Below are positions 15,969 through 23,955 of a DNA stretch of 64,000 bases, in pieces. Numbering within the stretch: the stretch's first letter is position 1; each line of letters begins with the position of its first letter. The notes under the pieces were generated by a model, which had not been told where the DNA came from, made no database searches, and saw only the letters and a list, made by a program, of their open reading frames with translations. The translations under genes were made by a program, and so were the position numbers. The stretch lies in the NCBI RefSeq assembly GCF_000648615.1, contig NZ_JFZC01000034.1, positions 60,191 to 124,190 of the forward strand. Reading direction: 5' to 3'. The DNA comes from Sporolactobacillus terrae DSM 11697. Lineage in GTDB: Bacteria; Bacillota; Bacilli; Bacillales; Sporolactobacillaceae.

Positions 15969-16139
15969 TCAGATACCGCAAATCAACTTTTTCAGTTCGC
16001 CGCCTGTTAGTGATCCGGTGCGACCGGTATCCGTTAGCTTGCAATGGACAATGGCGTGTCCCATCTTTTCGCTAACGCCGATGATGACGAAGTTATGAAT
16101 TTGTTTACCAATTAAACGCTTGCATTGCTTGATTGTCAT
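15969..16139 (-). CDS. 56-residue phage protein
   Basis: ATG at 16139 overlaps the preceding stop (ATGA). The product is MTIKQCKRLIGKQIHNFVII then GVSEKMGHAIVHCKLTDTGR, ending LKKLICGI. It looks like a compact alpha/beta domain with three cysteines and no recognisable family. Translational coupling to the 47-residue gene upstream is likely. Confidence 0.6.
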   Translation of the reverse strand: MTIKQCKRLIGKQIHNFVIIGVSEKMGHAIVHCKLTDTGRTGSLTGGELKKLICGI

Positions 16140-16279
16140 TTCAATTCACCTCGTTTCGCGATTGCCTTGAATTCGATCAGCTGCCGATAGAAGAAACATT
16201 CAGCAACGGCCATACCTTTGCGTTGTGCTTTCGCGTGCAGGTCTTCCAGTTCTGTGATGCGTTCCAAAACCTCGTTCAT
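16136..16279 (-). CDS. 47-residue phage protein
   Basis: ATG at 16279, stop overlapping the next start. The product is MNEVLERITELEDLHAKAQR and on to AIAKRGELK, one or two helices, probably coiled coil. The ATG sits inside the last codons of the preceding gene (16276-16542). Unknown function. Confidence 0.55.
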   Translation of the reverse strand: MNEVLERITELEDLHAKAQRKGMAVAECFFYRQLIEFKAIAKRGELK

Positions 16280-16542
16280 TTCTTTTTCACCACGATTCTG
16301 ACGATCTTTAGATGCTCCAAAGTCGGTAAAAACGGTTGTTCCGGCTTATTGACCAGTGCGATCAGCTCGTCCATGCAGTTGCAAATTTCATCAATATTTG
16401 TGTCGGCGTCCTCCAATTCGCCAAGAGCGATTCTTAATTGCCATGCATGAAACATGCGCTCAATGCATTCGATACGTTCTTTAACCGCCGGTAAATCCTT
16501 ATCTGAAAAATGTTCTTTCAGTTCGTCCGTGAAGAGGTTCAT
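16276..16542 (-). CDS. Phage protein of unknown function
   Basis: 88 residues, all-helical and acidic in the middle: RIALGELEDADTNIDEICNC then MDELIALVNKPEQP. The start ATG overlaps the stop of the HTH gene upstream (TAATG). It ends in VVKKK. No family recognised. Confidence 0.6.
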   Translation of the reverse strand: MNLFTDELKEHFSDKDLPAVKERIECIERMFHAWQLRIALGELEDADTNIDEICNCMDELIALVNKPEQPFLPTLEHLKIVRIVVKKK

Positions 16543-17105
16543 TACATCATCGCCGCCTTTTTCGGCTTATAGGTCATTGCCACGCCCTGAGTTAATGCCT
16601 TTGTTGACCAACGGCTTGTCAGGTCGTCAACATCTAAGTCAAATTCTCTCATTCCTGCGTAAAGGAATGTTTGCAATGCTCGATAAACGTCATAAACTTG
16701 CTGCCAATCATCTGTTTTCAGTACCGAAATCCGAGTTGGACGTAGGTTGCTGATCCAATGTCGAATCGTTCCGAGCTTGTCCTCTGCTTCGTCGATTTGC
16801 TCCTGCAAGTTGATCAGCGCCTCGGCTGCGTTGTCGTTTAATTCCGGCGTAATCGGCACCGCAGCCAGTGGATGTAGACTGTAAATGTACTGGACAAGGT
16901 CAATATGTTCGTAGGCTTTTAAAACCGTGAACCAGCGAATCATAAACTCTGGTGTTGCATTGATGTAGCCATTTTCAAAATCGCTGATTTGACGTTGAGT
17001 TTTGCCTAGACATTTGCCAATTGCTTCTTGACTTATTCCTGCCTCAATGCGATCGTCATGCATTATATTTTTCAAAATGTAGCGTGGATACGCTTTGTTC
17101 GTCAT
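16542..17105 (-). CDS. Phage HTH (XRE-like) protein
   Basis: 187 residues from the ATG at 17105 behind GGAGGCGAACAT. An XRE-type helix-turn-helix is visible at about residues 17-58: DRIEAGISQEAIGKCLGKTQ then RQISDFENGYINATPEFMIR. The remainder is helical with a charged centre and a lysine-rich end (KPKKAAMM). Likely a DNA-binding accessory regulator of the early operon rather than the immunity repressor, which is on the other strand at 18808. Confidence 0.7.
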   Translation of the reverse strand: MTNKAYPRYILKNIMHDDRIEAGISQEAIGKCLGKTQRQISDFENGYINATPEFMIRWFTVLKAYEHIDLVQYIYSLHPLAAVPITPELNDNAAEALINLQEQIDEAEDKLGTIRHWISNLRPTRISVLKTDDWQQVYDVYRALQTFLYAGMREFDLDVDDLTSRWSTKALTQGVAMTYKPKKAAMM

Positions 17106-17165
17106 ATGTTCGCCTCCAAATCTACTATTATTTTCCAGTTAAGATAGAATCATAAGTTGTTACTT

Positions 17166-17504
17166 TCATACCGCCGTCTTTCGGTATTCATCCAATCGCC
17201 GATAAAGCACTGGCGCATTCAGTTTCACCCATTCGGTGTTCTGCTCAATCCATAAGATAAGGAGATGCTTCGCAACTTTCGGACGACCAAGCTCACGTGT
17301 AACTGGGAAGTGCCGCGGATCATTTAACAGCTCAGATGCTTTGTTGTTCTTGATACCGCAATAGGATTCCAAATCAGCCTTTGATAGTATCGGCGGCCAG
17401 TCACTGTAAACGCTCAATCGATCGGTGAGTTTCTCATAGGCACGATCAGCGATCTTGTCAGCCAACAAATTAATAAAATCGTCGTCAAATTCAGCTTTGA
17501 ACAC
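17166..17504 (-). CDS. Phage MerR/excisionase-like small DNA-binding protein
   Basis: 112 residues from a GTG at 17504 behind AAAGGAGGCG. After a helical N-terminus, residues 38-80 read PPILSKADLESYCGIKNNKA then SELLNDPRHFPVTRELGRPK, the pattern of a short winged-helix domain as in phage excisionases and related regulators. It could be the excisionase, although that is often nearer the integrase. Function inferred from pattern only. Confidence 0.55.
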   Translation of the reverse strand: MFKAEFDDDFINLLADKIADRAYEKLTDRLSVYSDWPPILSKADLESYCGIKNNKASELLNDPRHFPVTRELGRPKVAKHLLILWIEQNTEWVKLNAPVLYRRLDEYRKTAV

Positions 17505-17519
17505 TTGTGTCGCCTCCTT

Positions 17520-17648
17520 TCAGTTGTGCTTGAGCGTGGCGATGGCTTGGACGATTTCTTTAACGTCCTCACTAAAGCCGTTACTCGCGATGATTTGGTT
17601 TGCTTCTTCAGCAAGGTTTTCAATCAGTTCTTTTTCGGCTTCAGTCAT
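17520..17648 (-). CDS. 42-residue phage protein
   Basis: ATG at 17648 behind AAAGGAGGCGGATCAAAA. The product is MTEAEKELIENLAEEANQII then ASNGFSEDVKEIVQAIATLK, acidic and helical. The strong ribosome site decides the start. Unknown function. Confidence 0.6.
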   Translation of the reverse strand: MTEAEKELIENLAEEANQIIASNGFSEDVKEIVQAIATLKHN

Positions 17649-17697
17649 TTTTGATCCGCCTCCTTTTTGCTTTGTAATCAGGCATTGGGTAGATTGT

Positions 17698-18414
17698 TCA
17701 TGCCGGAACACCGTTTTTCAAAAATTTATTTATGAAATATGGTTGTCCTTTGCCAGTAACTTTTGGCGTTTTAGATAGCGTTACAAATCCATTACTGTGC
17801 GTGATCGCTGTTTCTTTAATCCTAAAAAGACCCATTTCCATACTCTTTTGCGTTGGCATGTTGTAATCTGTTCCTTTACGCTTGATCAGATAGCCATTTT
17901 CACGCATCCAGCGAAACAATCGAGTAGCACCAATGTCGATTCCATTCTGCTTCAACATCTTTGCAAGATCGCCAATCAAGATGCACCCGTTACTGTCGGC
18001 TACGGAATCGGCAAACAGGACTTTTGGCTTCTGGATGTCAATCGTATTATTAAGTTCATTTATTTTGGCATTTGCGAATTCAAGCGCACGCTTCATGATC
18101 ATTTCAGGACTGTTCCAAAGCATCTCAAGTTTTAAAAAATACTGTCGCGCTTCTTTGCCGCGTTGCGTTCTCTGAAGCATTGAAATTTCTTTAGCCATGT
18201 TGATTGTCATTTTGTGATCCTCGATCACTTGAAGATTTTGGGGGTGTACCATTTGGTACGGGCTATAATCAACCCCTTCTGTGAAGCCATATCCGGTCAT
18301 TCGCTCGAACCATTTTGAATATCTTTCTTTGATTAGAAGAAATTCGTAAAGTTCATGACCATGAACTTTCAATTCACCATTTTCTGTTTGATGAGTAGGG
18401 ATAAGCTGGTTCAT
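17698..18414 (-). CDS. Phage antirepressor (AntA N-terminus, ANT/KilAC C-terminus)
   Basis: 238 residues. The N-terminal AntA/AntB domain has VHGHELYEFLLIKERYSKWF (about 18-37) and GFTEGVDYSPYQM. The C-terminal KilAC-type domain (about 130-235) has PKVLFADSVADSNGCILIGD, LAKMLKQNGIDIGATRLFRW and MRENGYLIKRKGTDYNMPTQ. Antirepressors bind or bypass the immunity repressor and favour lytic growth. The start overlaps the stop of the Cro-like gene (TAATG), so the two are co-translated. A perfect operator copy lies about 30 bases upstream of its start, inside the Cro-like gene. Confidence 0.9.
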   Translation of the reverse strand: MNQLIPTHQTENGELKVHGHELYEFLLIKERYSKWFERMTGYGFTEGVDYSPYQMVHPQNLQVIEDHKMTINMAKEISMLQRTQRGKEARQYFLKLEMLWNSPEMIMKRALEFANAKINELNNTIDIQKPKVLFADSVADSNGCILIGDLAKMLKQNGIDIGATRLFRWMRENGYLIKRKGTDYNMPTQKSMEMGLFRIKETAITHSNGFVTLSKTPKVTGKGQPYFINKFLKNGVPA

Positions 18415-18662
18415 TAGATCACTTCCTTTTCTTTATCTTTCGTAGCGTTTTTCGCTACATCCTGATCAAAAAAATATTCTGATGGAACTTTGAAAAAAAT
18501 CGCTAGTGCATGTAACTCATCTGCCGAAAACTTAACGTGTCCAAGTTCTTTTCTGTTATAGGAATAAACGCTTTTAAACCTTAACAGTTCAGCAAGTTCT
18601 TCTTGAGATAACTTTTTTTCTTTTCTCAAATCCTTTATTTTCTCAAGGTTTAGAACTGCCAT
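18414..18662 (-). CDS. Cro-like HTH regulator
   Basis: 82 residues from the ATG at 18662 behind GGAGGTGATAAGG. The helix-turn-helix spans residues 8-60: IKDLRKEKKLSQEELAELLR, then the recognition part FKSVYSYNRKELGHVKFSAD. It is the first gene of the leftward early operon, divergent from the CI-like gene at 18808, which is the normal place for Cro. Unusually, codons for DVAKNAT near the C-terminus form a perfect palindromic operator (18442-18458). Confidence 0.85.
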   Translation of the reverse strand: MAVLNLEKIKDLRKEKKLSQEELAELLRFKSVYSYNRKELGHVKFSADELHALAIFFKVPSEYFFDQDVAKNATKDKEKEVI

Positions 18663-18781
18663 TCCTTATCACCTCCGTAGCGTTTTTTGCAACTCCATAT
18701 TCATATTATATATTGCATTATTCGCTACGTCAATACTAAATTAGCGTTTTTCGCTATTTATTTTTGCATTAAACGCAAAGA
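18442..18781. promoter_or_regulatory. Immunity operator array
   Basis: Imperfect 16-18 base palindromes of the form GTAGCG-N5-CGCTAC occur at 18442-18458 (perfect), 18677-18693 (GTAGCGTTTTTTGCAAC), about 18713-18728 (TTGCATTATTCGCTAC), 18741-18757 (TTAGCGTTTTTCGCTAT) and about 18764-18781 (TTGCATTAAACGCAA). Four lie between the divergent Cro-like and CI-like genes and one lies inside the Cro-like gene. They are the likely binding sites for the two regulators. Confidence 0.8.
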
Positions 18782-18807
18782 TGATAAAATTAAGGGGATG
18801 ATTTTTT

Positions 18808-19170
18808 ATGGGGGTAATTTTATTGAAAAAAGCCCTTGGTGATCGATTAAAAGAGTTGAGAGAATCAAAAAGACTAAGCCAAAAAGAGGCTGCTTCGCGA
18901 TTCGGTATAACGAATTTTCAACTTTCTCGATACGAGACGGGGAAAGCAAATCCAGATCCTGATTTAATAGCAAAATTTGCCGAGTATTACGAGGTGACAT
19001 CGGATTATTTATTAGGCTTATCGGACATAAAAAATCCCGAAAAACGGTCGGAAAGCCGCTTCTTCTTCGACTTAGATGATGCTACCGAGGAAGACTTAGA
19101 AGACCTTGAACAAGTGTACAAAATGCTTCAGCGTAGAAAACAAAAAAGACAAAATAAAGACAGCGATTGA
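18808..19170 (+). CDS. CI-like immunity repressor
   Basis: 120 residues. HTH_XRE domain at about residues 12-66: LKELRESKRLSQKEAASRFG, ITNFQLSRYETGKANPDPDL, IAKFAEYYEVTSDYLLGLSD. A short acidic C-terminus follows (DLDDATEEDLEDLEQVYKML), with no LexA-type autoprotease domain. Induction must therefore come from another route, perhaps the AntA-type antirepressor or the ImmA-like protease at 21701. ATG at 18808 follows AAGGGG; TTG at 18823 behind GGGGG is an alternative start. A strong terminator follows. Confidence 0.88.
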   Translation: MGVILLKKALGDRLKELRESKRLSQKEAASRFGITNFQLSRYETGKANPDPDLIAKFAEYYEVTSDYLLGLSDIKNPEKRSESRFFFDLDDATEEDLEDLEQVYKMLQRRKQKRQNKDSD

Positions 19171-19172
19171 AA

Positions 19173-19226
19173 CCCACACCATGAAAAAAGACGCTCAAAG
19201 AGCGCCCGTTTAGGTGTGGGATTTTT
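19173..19226 (+). terminator. Terminator after the repressor gene
   Basis: CCCACACC (19173-19180) pairs with GGTGTGGG (19213-19220), with a second inner stem (CGCTC/GAGCG), followed by ATTTTTATTA. Confidence 0.85.
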
Positions 19227-19281
19227 ATTATTATTGAGGTAGTACATATTTAATAGATAGATATTCATAGGGGGGGATTTT

Positions 19282-19734
19282 ATGAAGATAAAAGCACTTA
19301 TTCTATTGACAGTTATTTCCACTTTAATTCTTTCGTCTTGTGGTCAGAGTGTAAACGGCATTCCAAAAGATCAATTTTCAACAGCAGAACAAGTCGCTTA
19401 CGACTTCACAAAAGCAATGTACAGTGGTAAAGAATCGAACCAATATCGAGCAATGAATGATTTAATGTCAAAAGATAATAGCCTTATAGCTATGATGTCT
19501 TCTATGAAAGATGATGGCGTTTTTAGTGAACATTATTCTGACATTAAAGTCATGAAACTTATTAAAGAAAAAGAGAAAGGTGAAACGATCCGATATATCT
19601 TACTGAAGCTAACTAATGGCGAAGGTTCGCGAGAGAACATAGTCAGTGTTTATAAAACTAAGGTCCAGTTAATATTTGCGCCGAACGACAAAATCGGCAA
19701 AGAAGGCTTTGAACGATTACGTAAGAAGTTTTAA
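19282..19734 (+). CDS. Prophage lipoprotein, possible lysogenic conversion gene
   Basis: 150 residues. The signal peptide MKIKALILLTVISTLILSSC has a lipobox LSSC with Cys20, so it is probably anchored on the outer face of the membrane. The mature part (FSTAEQVAYDFTKAMYSGKE) looks like a small alpha/beta domain of the NTF2-like type. It lies between repressor and integrase, a site where temperate phages carry genes expressed in the lysogen. Superinfection-exclusion lipoproteins such as Ltp of TP-J34 lie in the same relative place, but I see no clear sequence likeness. It shares an upstream segment (ATATTCATAGGGGG) with the next gene. Confidence 0.8.
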   Translation: MKIKALILLTVISTLILSSCGQSVNGIPKDQFSTAEQVAYDFTKAMYSGKESNQYRAMNDLMSKDNSLIAMMSSMKDDGVFSEHYSDIKVMKLIKEKEKGETIRYILLKLTNGEGSRENIVSVYKTKVQLIFAPNDKIGKEGFERLRKKF

Positions 19735-19771
19735 ACGCTTAATCTATATAAATATTCATAGGGGGATATCG

Positions 19772-20428
19772 ATGATTGCTTCCATTTCAATTATTACCGC
19801 CTTATCAATCGTATCTTTTTTTGTGGGAGCCGTTTTGATGATTCCTAAGAAAATGAGAAAAAAGGGTGTGAAATTATTTGCGGCAAGTATAGTTATTTTT
19901 GCTGTGTGTGTCGTTACATCGCTTTTCTTCAATGAAGATGATAAGCCGTCTAGTGATAACTCTAATTCGAAAGCATCAGATAGTATTTATTTAACGAAAG
20001 ATGATGAAGAAGCTCTAGCATCCGCTCAATCTTCCGCTAATCAGGAAACATTAAAAACAAAAATAAAATCTTCAGCTAAGCCTCAAATAGGCAAAGTTGA
20101 AGAAGTCGATATTAATGACGATACTGGAAAAAATGATGGTGGAAAAATCGTCCTCATTCATATCAAATCAAACGAAGCTACCAAACGAGTAGCACTTTAC
20201 CAAACATCCTTAATTATGAGCAAAGAATTCAAAATCAAGAAAGTCAATGAAGTCGTAGTCTTTTGGGATGCTGATGTAGTGGATAAATACGGTAAAAAAT
20301 CAGTCGGAACGTTGGCCAAGGTTGGGCTGACAAAAAGCGTCGCTAAGAAGATCCAATGGGATTCATTTGACTACACCCAATATCCTAATATTACTGATAA
20401 CTACTACATGAGCAAACTATTAAAATAA
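19772..20428 (+). CDS. Prophage membrane-anchored protein, unknown
   Basis: 218 residues from the ATG at 19772 behind ATAGGGGGATATCG; an upstream in-frame start lacks a ribosome site. Two hydrophobic helices (residues 5-22 and 33-49, SISIITALSIVSFFVGAVLM and LFAASIVIFAVCVVTSLFF) are followed by a Ser/Asp/Asn-rich linker and a soluble domain of about 130 residues ending YYMSKLLK. It is expressed from the lysogeny strand between lipoprotein and nuclease genes. I do not recognise the domain; cell-surface cargo is likely. Confidence 0.7.
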   Translation: MIASISIITALSIVSFFVGAVLMIPKKMRKKGVKLFAASIVIFAVCVVTSLFFNEDDKPSSDNSNSKASDSIYLTKDDEEALASAQSSANQETLKTKIKSSAKPQIGKVEEVDINDDTGKNDGGKIVLIHIKSNEATKRVALYQTSLIMSKEFKIKKVNEVVVFWDADVVDKYGKKSVGTLAKVGLTKSVAKKIQWDSFDYTQYPNITDNYYMSKLLK

Positions 20429-20548
20429 CGTTTTTCAACCACACAGAGAAAGGAATACCCCTTTGATCTACACATCGTTCCGCTTCCCCTACTTAGGTAT
20501 TTTGCCGCAAGGCATTTACATAAATAAGACGAAATTATGGAGGAAATC

Positions 20549-21616
20549 ATGAAAAGAATTACCGCACTACTACTGTCCATTTTAATCTCAATATCGCTTG
20601 TAGCTTGCAGTTCCACTAGCGCTACCGACAACAGCGATAGTTCGAGCACAGTAAAAACTGAATCAGTTGCTAAAGATTCAAGCTCTGCATCATCCAATTC
20701 ATCATCGAGCGCTGATAGTTTATCGGATAGTTCTTCTTATTCTTCCCAAACGACATCAGTTGATAGCTCGTCGTCTCAAGCATCAAAACCAAAGACTGCA
20801 GCAGATGCAGTTAAAGAACTTGTCACCGCAACCGTAACAAAAGAAGTTGACGGCGATACGCTCCACGTTAACTTTAAAGGCAAAGACGAAACGATCCGCA
20901 TGTTGCTGATCGATACACCGGAAACACATAAACCAGGTACACCGGTGCAGCCTTTTGGGATTAAGGCGTCTGCATTCGCTGTCGGTCAAATGCCGGTCGG
21001 AACCAAGATTAAGTTGGAGATCGGTAAGAAAGGATACGAACGTGACAAATATGGACGCCTGCTCGCCTTCATCTACCTTCCGAATGGTCAACTTTACAAT
21101 GAAAAGATTGTACGCAAAGGACTTGCCCGCGTTGCTTACATCTATCCACCAAACACACAGCACTTGGACAAACTGAATGCAGCTCAAAACTATGCTAAAA
21201 ATAATAAACTAGGCATTTGGTCAATTAATGGATATGTGACAGATTCAGGCTTCAATACGCCAAAGGCTGCAGTGAAGAAAAAAGATACAACAACATCATC
21301 AAACAACAATTCAAGTAACAGCAGTTCTCAAAAATCAGTTGCGGTAACTCCAAAAAAGAGCGCGCCATCAAATAATAACAACGCTAATAAACCCGCTGCT
21401 TCCAATTCCACCAGTTCAACCAAGCCCTTTGAAAACAATCCGGCTGATGACCAGGAGCAGAGCACGCAGTACAGAGGAAAAATAAAAGGTAATGCAAATA
21501 CAAAGATTTATCACGTTCCTGGAGGTGCGTATTACGACCGAACGCAGGACAATATCGTGTGGTTTAATACTGAGCAAGATGCGATCAATGCCGGGTATCG
21601 AAGATCGAAGAGATAA
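20549..21616 (+). CDS. Surface lipoprotein nuclease (thermonuclease domain)
   Basis: 355 residues from the ATG at 20549 behind ATGGAGGAAATC. Signal peptide with lipobox LVAC (Cys20), then a Ser-rich linker of about 55 residues. The SNase domain covers about 85-220: TKEVDGDTLHVNFKGKDETI, RMLLIDTPETHKP (the catalytic Arg and Asp region), YERDKYGRLLAFIYLPNG (with the second catalytic Arg), YNEKIVRKGLARVAYIYPPN. A Ser/Asn-rich linker and a C-terminal module of about 40 residues, KGNANTKIYHVPGGAYYDRT then NIVWFNTEQDAINAGYRR, follow. Family members cleave DNA and RNA with calcium. Here the enzyme would be tethered outside the cell. Expressed on the lysogeny strand. Confidence 0.9.
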   Translation: MKRITALLLSILISISLVACSSTSATDNSDSSSTVKTESVAKDSSSASSNSSSSADSLSDSSSYSSQTTSVDSSSSQASKPKTAADAVKELVTATVTKEVDGDTLHVNFKGKDETIRMLLIDTPETHKPGTPVQPFGIKASAFAVGQMPVGTKIKLEIGKKGYERDKYGRLLAFIYLPNGQLYNEKIVRKGLARVAYIYPPNTQHLDKLNAAQNYAKNNKLGIWSINGYVTDSGFNTPKAAVKKKDTTTSSNNNSSNSSSQKSVAVTPKKSAPSNNNNANKPAASNSTSSTKPFENNPADDQEQSTQYRGKIKGNANTKIYHVPGGAYYDRTQDNIVWFNTEQDAINAGYRRSKR

Positions 21617-21632
21617 CACATAAACATAAATT

Positions 21633-21656
21633 GCCCTTTACGGGCTTTTCTTTTTG
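21633..21656 (+). terminator. Short terminator after the nuclease gene
   Basis: GCCC-TTTAC-GGGC stem followed by TTTTCTTTTTG. The stem is short; strength is uncertain. Confidence 0.6.
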
Positions 21657-21700
21657 CTCTATAATCGAACATATGTTCTTGAAATATTGAGGTGATTAAT

Positions 21701-22285
21701 TTGAACAAACCATACACTCCTCCACTTGTGGAAAAATGGGTATCTGACACCCTTATAAAAGCCGGTATCCTCTATCCTAGTGATATATGCTCGAGTAAAA
21801 TTTGCAAAGCTTTCGATATTGAGTACACTAATCATTTTGGTATTGCCGGATCCAAAACTAATGAGCTAGGTTCTTTTATCGTAACCGATGAGCGGCTACA
21901 GCTTCCTGAACAACATGAACAGTTTTTGCACGAACTCGGTCATGTGCTACGCCATTATGGCGATCAAACCAACATGCCCCAATCTCTTCGGGAATACCAA
22001 GAGTGGGACGCCAATTTATTTGCGATGTATGCCGCTATCCCCTTCCATATGATCGATTTTAGCAAGCCATACACTATGAACAGCATCATGGAGGAATTTA
22101 ACGTCACAAAGGCGCTAGCGCATAAACGGATCGAAGATATCCGTCAGAAAACCTACTGGGAGCAGCGCCGTCAGCGAGAACGGTACGTTCCAGTATTCAA
22201 ACCCTTCGCTCTTCAAAACTGCTCAGACGAAACAAAAAGGATTATGAAGCAGCTTTCAAAACAAACAGGAGCAAAACTTGTATGA
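21701..22285 (+). CDS. ImmA/IrrE family metallopeptidase
   Basis: 194 residues from a TTG at 21701 behind GAGGTGA (a GTG at 21692 is also possible). The zinc-binding motif is FLHELGHVLRHYG (about 72-84), with a downstream EYQEWDANLFAMY (about 97-109) that gives the third ligand Glu. ImmA-type proteases cleave the phage or ICE repressor on DNA damage. Here the repressor lacks its own autoprotease domain, so a repressor-cleaving role is reasonable. It is separated from the repressor by three cargo genes. The following gene overlaps by 4 bases. Confidence 0.88.
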   Translation: MNKPYTPPLVEKWVSDTLIKAGILYPSDICSSKICKAFDIEYTNHFGIAGSKTNELGSFIVTDERLQLPEQHEQFLHELGHVLRHYGDQTNMPQSLREYQEWDANLFAMYAAIPFHMIDFSKPYTMNSIMEEFNVTKALAHKRIEDIRQKTYWEQRRQRERYVPVFKPFALQNCSDETKRIMKQLSKQTGAKLV

Positions 22286-22638
22286 ACACATTGATTTATG
22301 ATATTGGTTCTGATGATGTAAAGCGGCCTATTTGGCTAAAAGTGCCATTACGCGAGGCGACACAAGTTGAAAACAAGCTATACATCGATGCGCTGAACTA
22401 CGACTCAATATTTATTGGAGAATATATTGATGACTCAATCGGGTGTAGTATTTCCCTTGCCGAACTCACCACTGGAAGAAGATACGAGGAGATTGGCATT
22501 GACTTATTAATGGTTAAACAGCGTATTGGTTCAGTAATTGAAGAAATCGACCACTTTATCATACTTGTTGCCGACGTCATCCAAATCCAGTCAAACAGTT
22601 GCTATTTATTTGATGATATACCTAAATTAATTATCTGA
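22282..22638 (+). CDS. Prophage protein of unknown function, coupled to ImmA-like gene
   Basis: 118 residues; the start ATG overlaps the stop of the ImmA-like gene (ATGA), so translation is coupled. The product begins MNTLIYDIGSDDVKRPIWLK and is acidic and Ile-rich (YIDALNYDSIFIGEYIDDSI). No family recognised. Such a partner gene could modulate the protease, but that is only from position. Confidence 0.65.
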   Translation: MNTLIYDIGSDDVKRPIWLKVPLREATQVENKLYIDALNYDSIFIGEYIDDSIGCSISLAELTTGRRYEEIGIDLLMVKQRIGSVIEEIDHFIILVADVIQIQSNSCYLFDDIPKLII

Positions 22639-22729
22639 TAACCATATTCCAGCATATTTATGCTCTTTTATTAGTGTTCGCTGATTAATATGCTTGTCAT
22701 AATCTTTTTTCTTACAGGAGGTTTTAGTC

Positions 22730-23896
22730 GTGGCGTACTTTAGAAAAATACCTGCCAAAAATTCAAAAGGATATACTTGGGGATTTACGATTAACCTTCC
22801 CAATGATCCAATGACTGGTAAACGCCGACAACTCAGTCGAAGAGGATTTGAAACGAAAAAAGAAGCCGAGCGCAAAGTAGCGGATTTGCTCGATAAAGCT
22901 AATCAGGGTATCAATGTTCAGGCGGGGAATATCAAGATTGAAGATTACGCTAAAAAATACTTGAAATCGAAAAAAGGACGTATTGCCGAAACCACTTTTA
23001 TTCAATATAGAGGAAAAATAAATAATTATATTGTTCCTTTTCTTGGCAGCATAACACTAGAAAAACTGAATGCTAGGCATGCTGAGGAGTTTCTAGACTA
23101 TCTAATCGAAGAGACGGATTTAAATAATGTATCCATTAATAAAGCGCTGAATATAGTTCGATCTATGATTAAAAAAGCTGTAACGGAACGGATCATCTTC
23201 TTTAATCCATTTTCATTAATTAAAAATCTGAAAGAAGATAAGCACATGAAGACCTGGACATTTGAGGAGTAAGAAAAGCTTTTGAAATATATTAATCGTC
23301 ATCATACTTCTATGTACTCAAATTTTATTGGTGTTGCACTAAATACAGGGATGCGCAAAGGCGAAGTTCTTGGTTTGAGAAAAAGAGATATTGATTTTAA
23401 ATCCAAACAAATTCATGTTAATCAAAGTGTTTACGAAATGCAAGGCGGAGCGTTTGTTTGTTCGCCAAAGACCTCGTACTCAAAGCGTACAATCCTATTT
23501 GACGAAACGATTGAAAAATATTTAAAGGATCAAATAAGTAAACAAGGTGCATTAAAATTGCTTTATGGAAAAAAATACAATGACAATGACTTACTTTTTT
23601 GTTATGACGATGGTCGCCCGATGCGGCCAACAAACATCAATAAATTTTTTAATCGTATAATTAAAGCTGCAGGCGTGCCCAAGATTAGAATACATGATAT
23701 GCGACACACGCACGCTACCCAGCTTCTTGAACTTGGAGTAAATCCTAAAATTGTAAGTGAACGTTTGGGTCATGCAAGCGTAAAAATCACTCTTGATCTT
23801 TATTCCCATGTTAAACCGGAAATGCAGGTTCAAGGTGTTGCTCTTCTCTCCGAACGACTGAATATGAACAAAAATAAAATGAATGTGGTCAAATAG
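22730..23896 (+). pseudogene. int: Tyrosine integrase with an in-frame TAA stop
   Basis: GTG at 22730 behind AGGAGG. The reading frame is intact over 388 codons except for one TAA at 23270-23272 (context TWTFEE-stop-EKLLKYI). Before the stop: AP2-like N-terminal arm (KIPAKNSKGYTWGFTINLPN) and the SAM-like core-binding domain. After it: the catalytic domain with Arg in LNTGMRKGEVLGLRKRDI, HDMRHTHATQLLELG, and LGHASVKITLDLYSHVKPEM with the nucleophile Tyr. A single CAA-to-TAA change would restore it. A TTG at 23282 could restart the catalytic half. Either a real nonsense mutation trapping the prophage, or a sequencing error. Confidence 0.9.
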
Positions 23897-23955
23897 TGGT
23901 CGGTTTCAATGTAATGCATCCGATAAACATTGATATAACAATGTTTCTTGCTTCT

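Noticed and set aside
19128..19322. 64-codon minus-strand frame across the repressor terminator
   Set aside because: It overlaps a terminator and the lipoprotein start and has no ribosome site.
23830..23955. C-terminal 40 codons of the open frame continuing from comGA
   Set aside because: They are phage DNA read in the comGA frame, antisense to the integrase 3' end, not comGA sequence.
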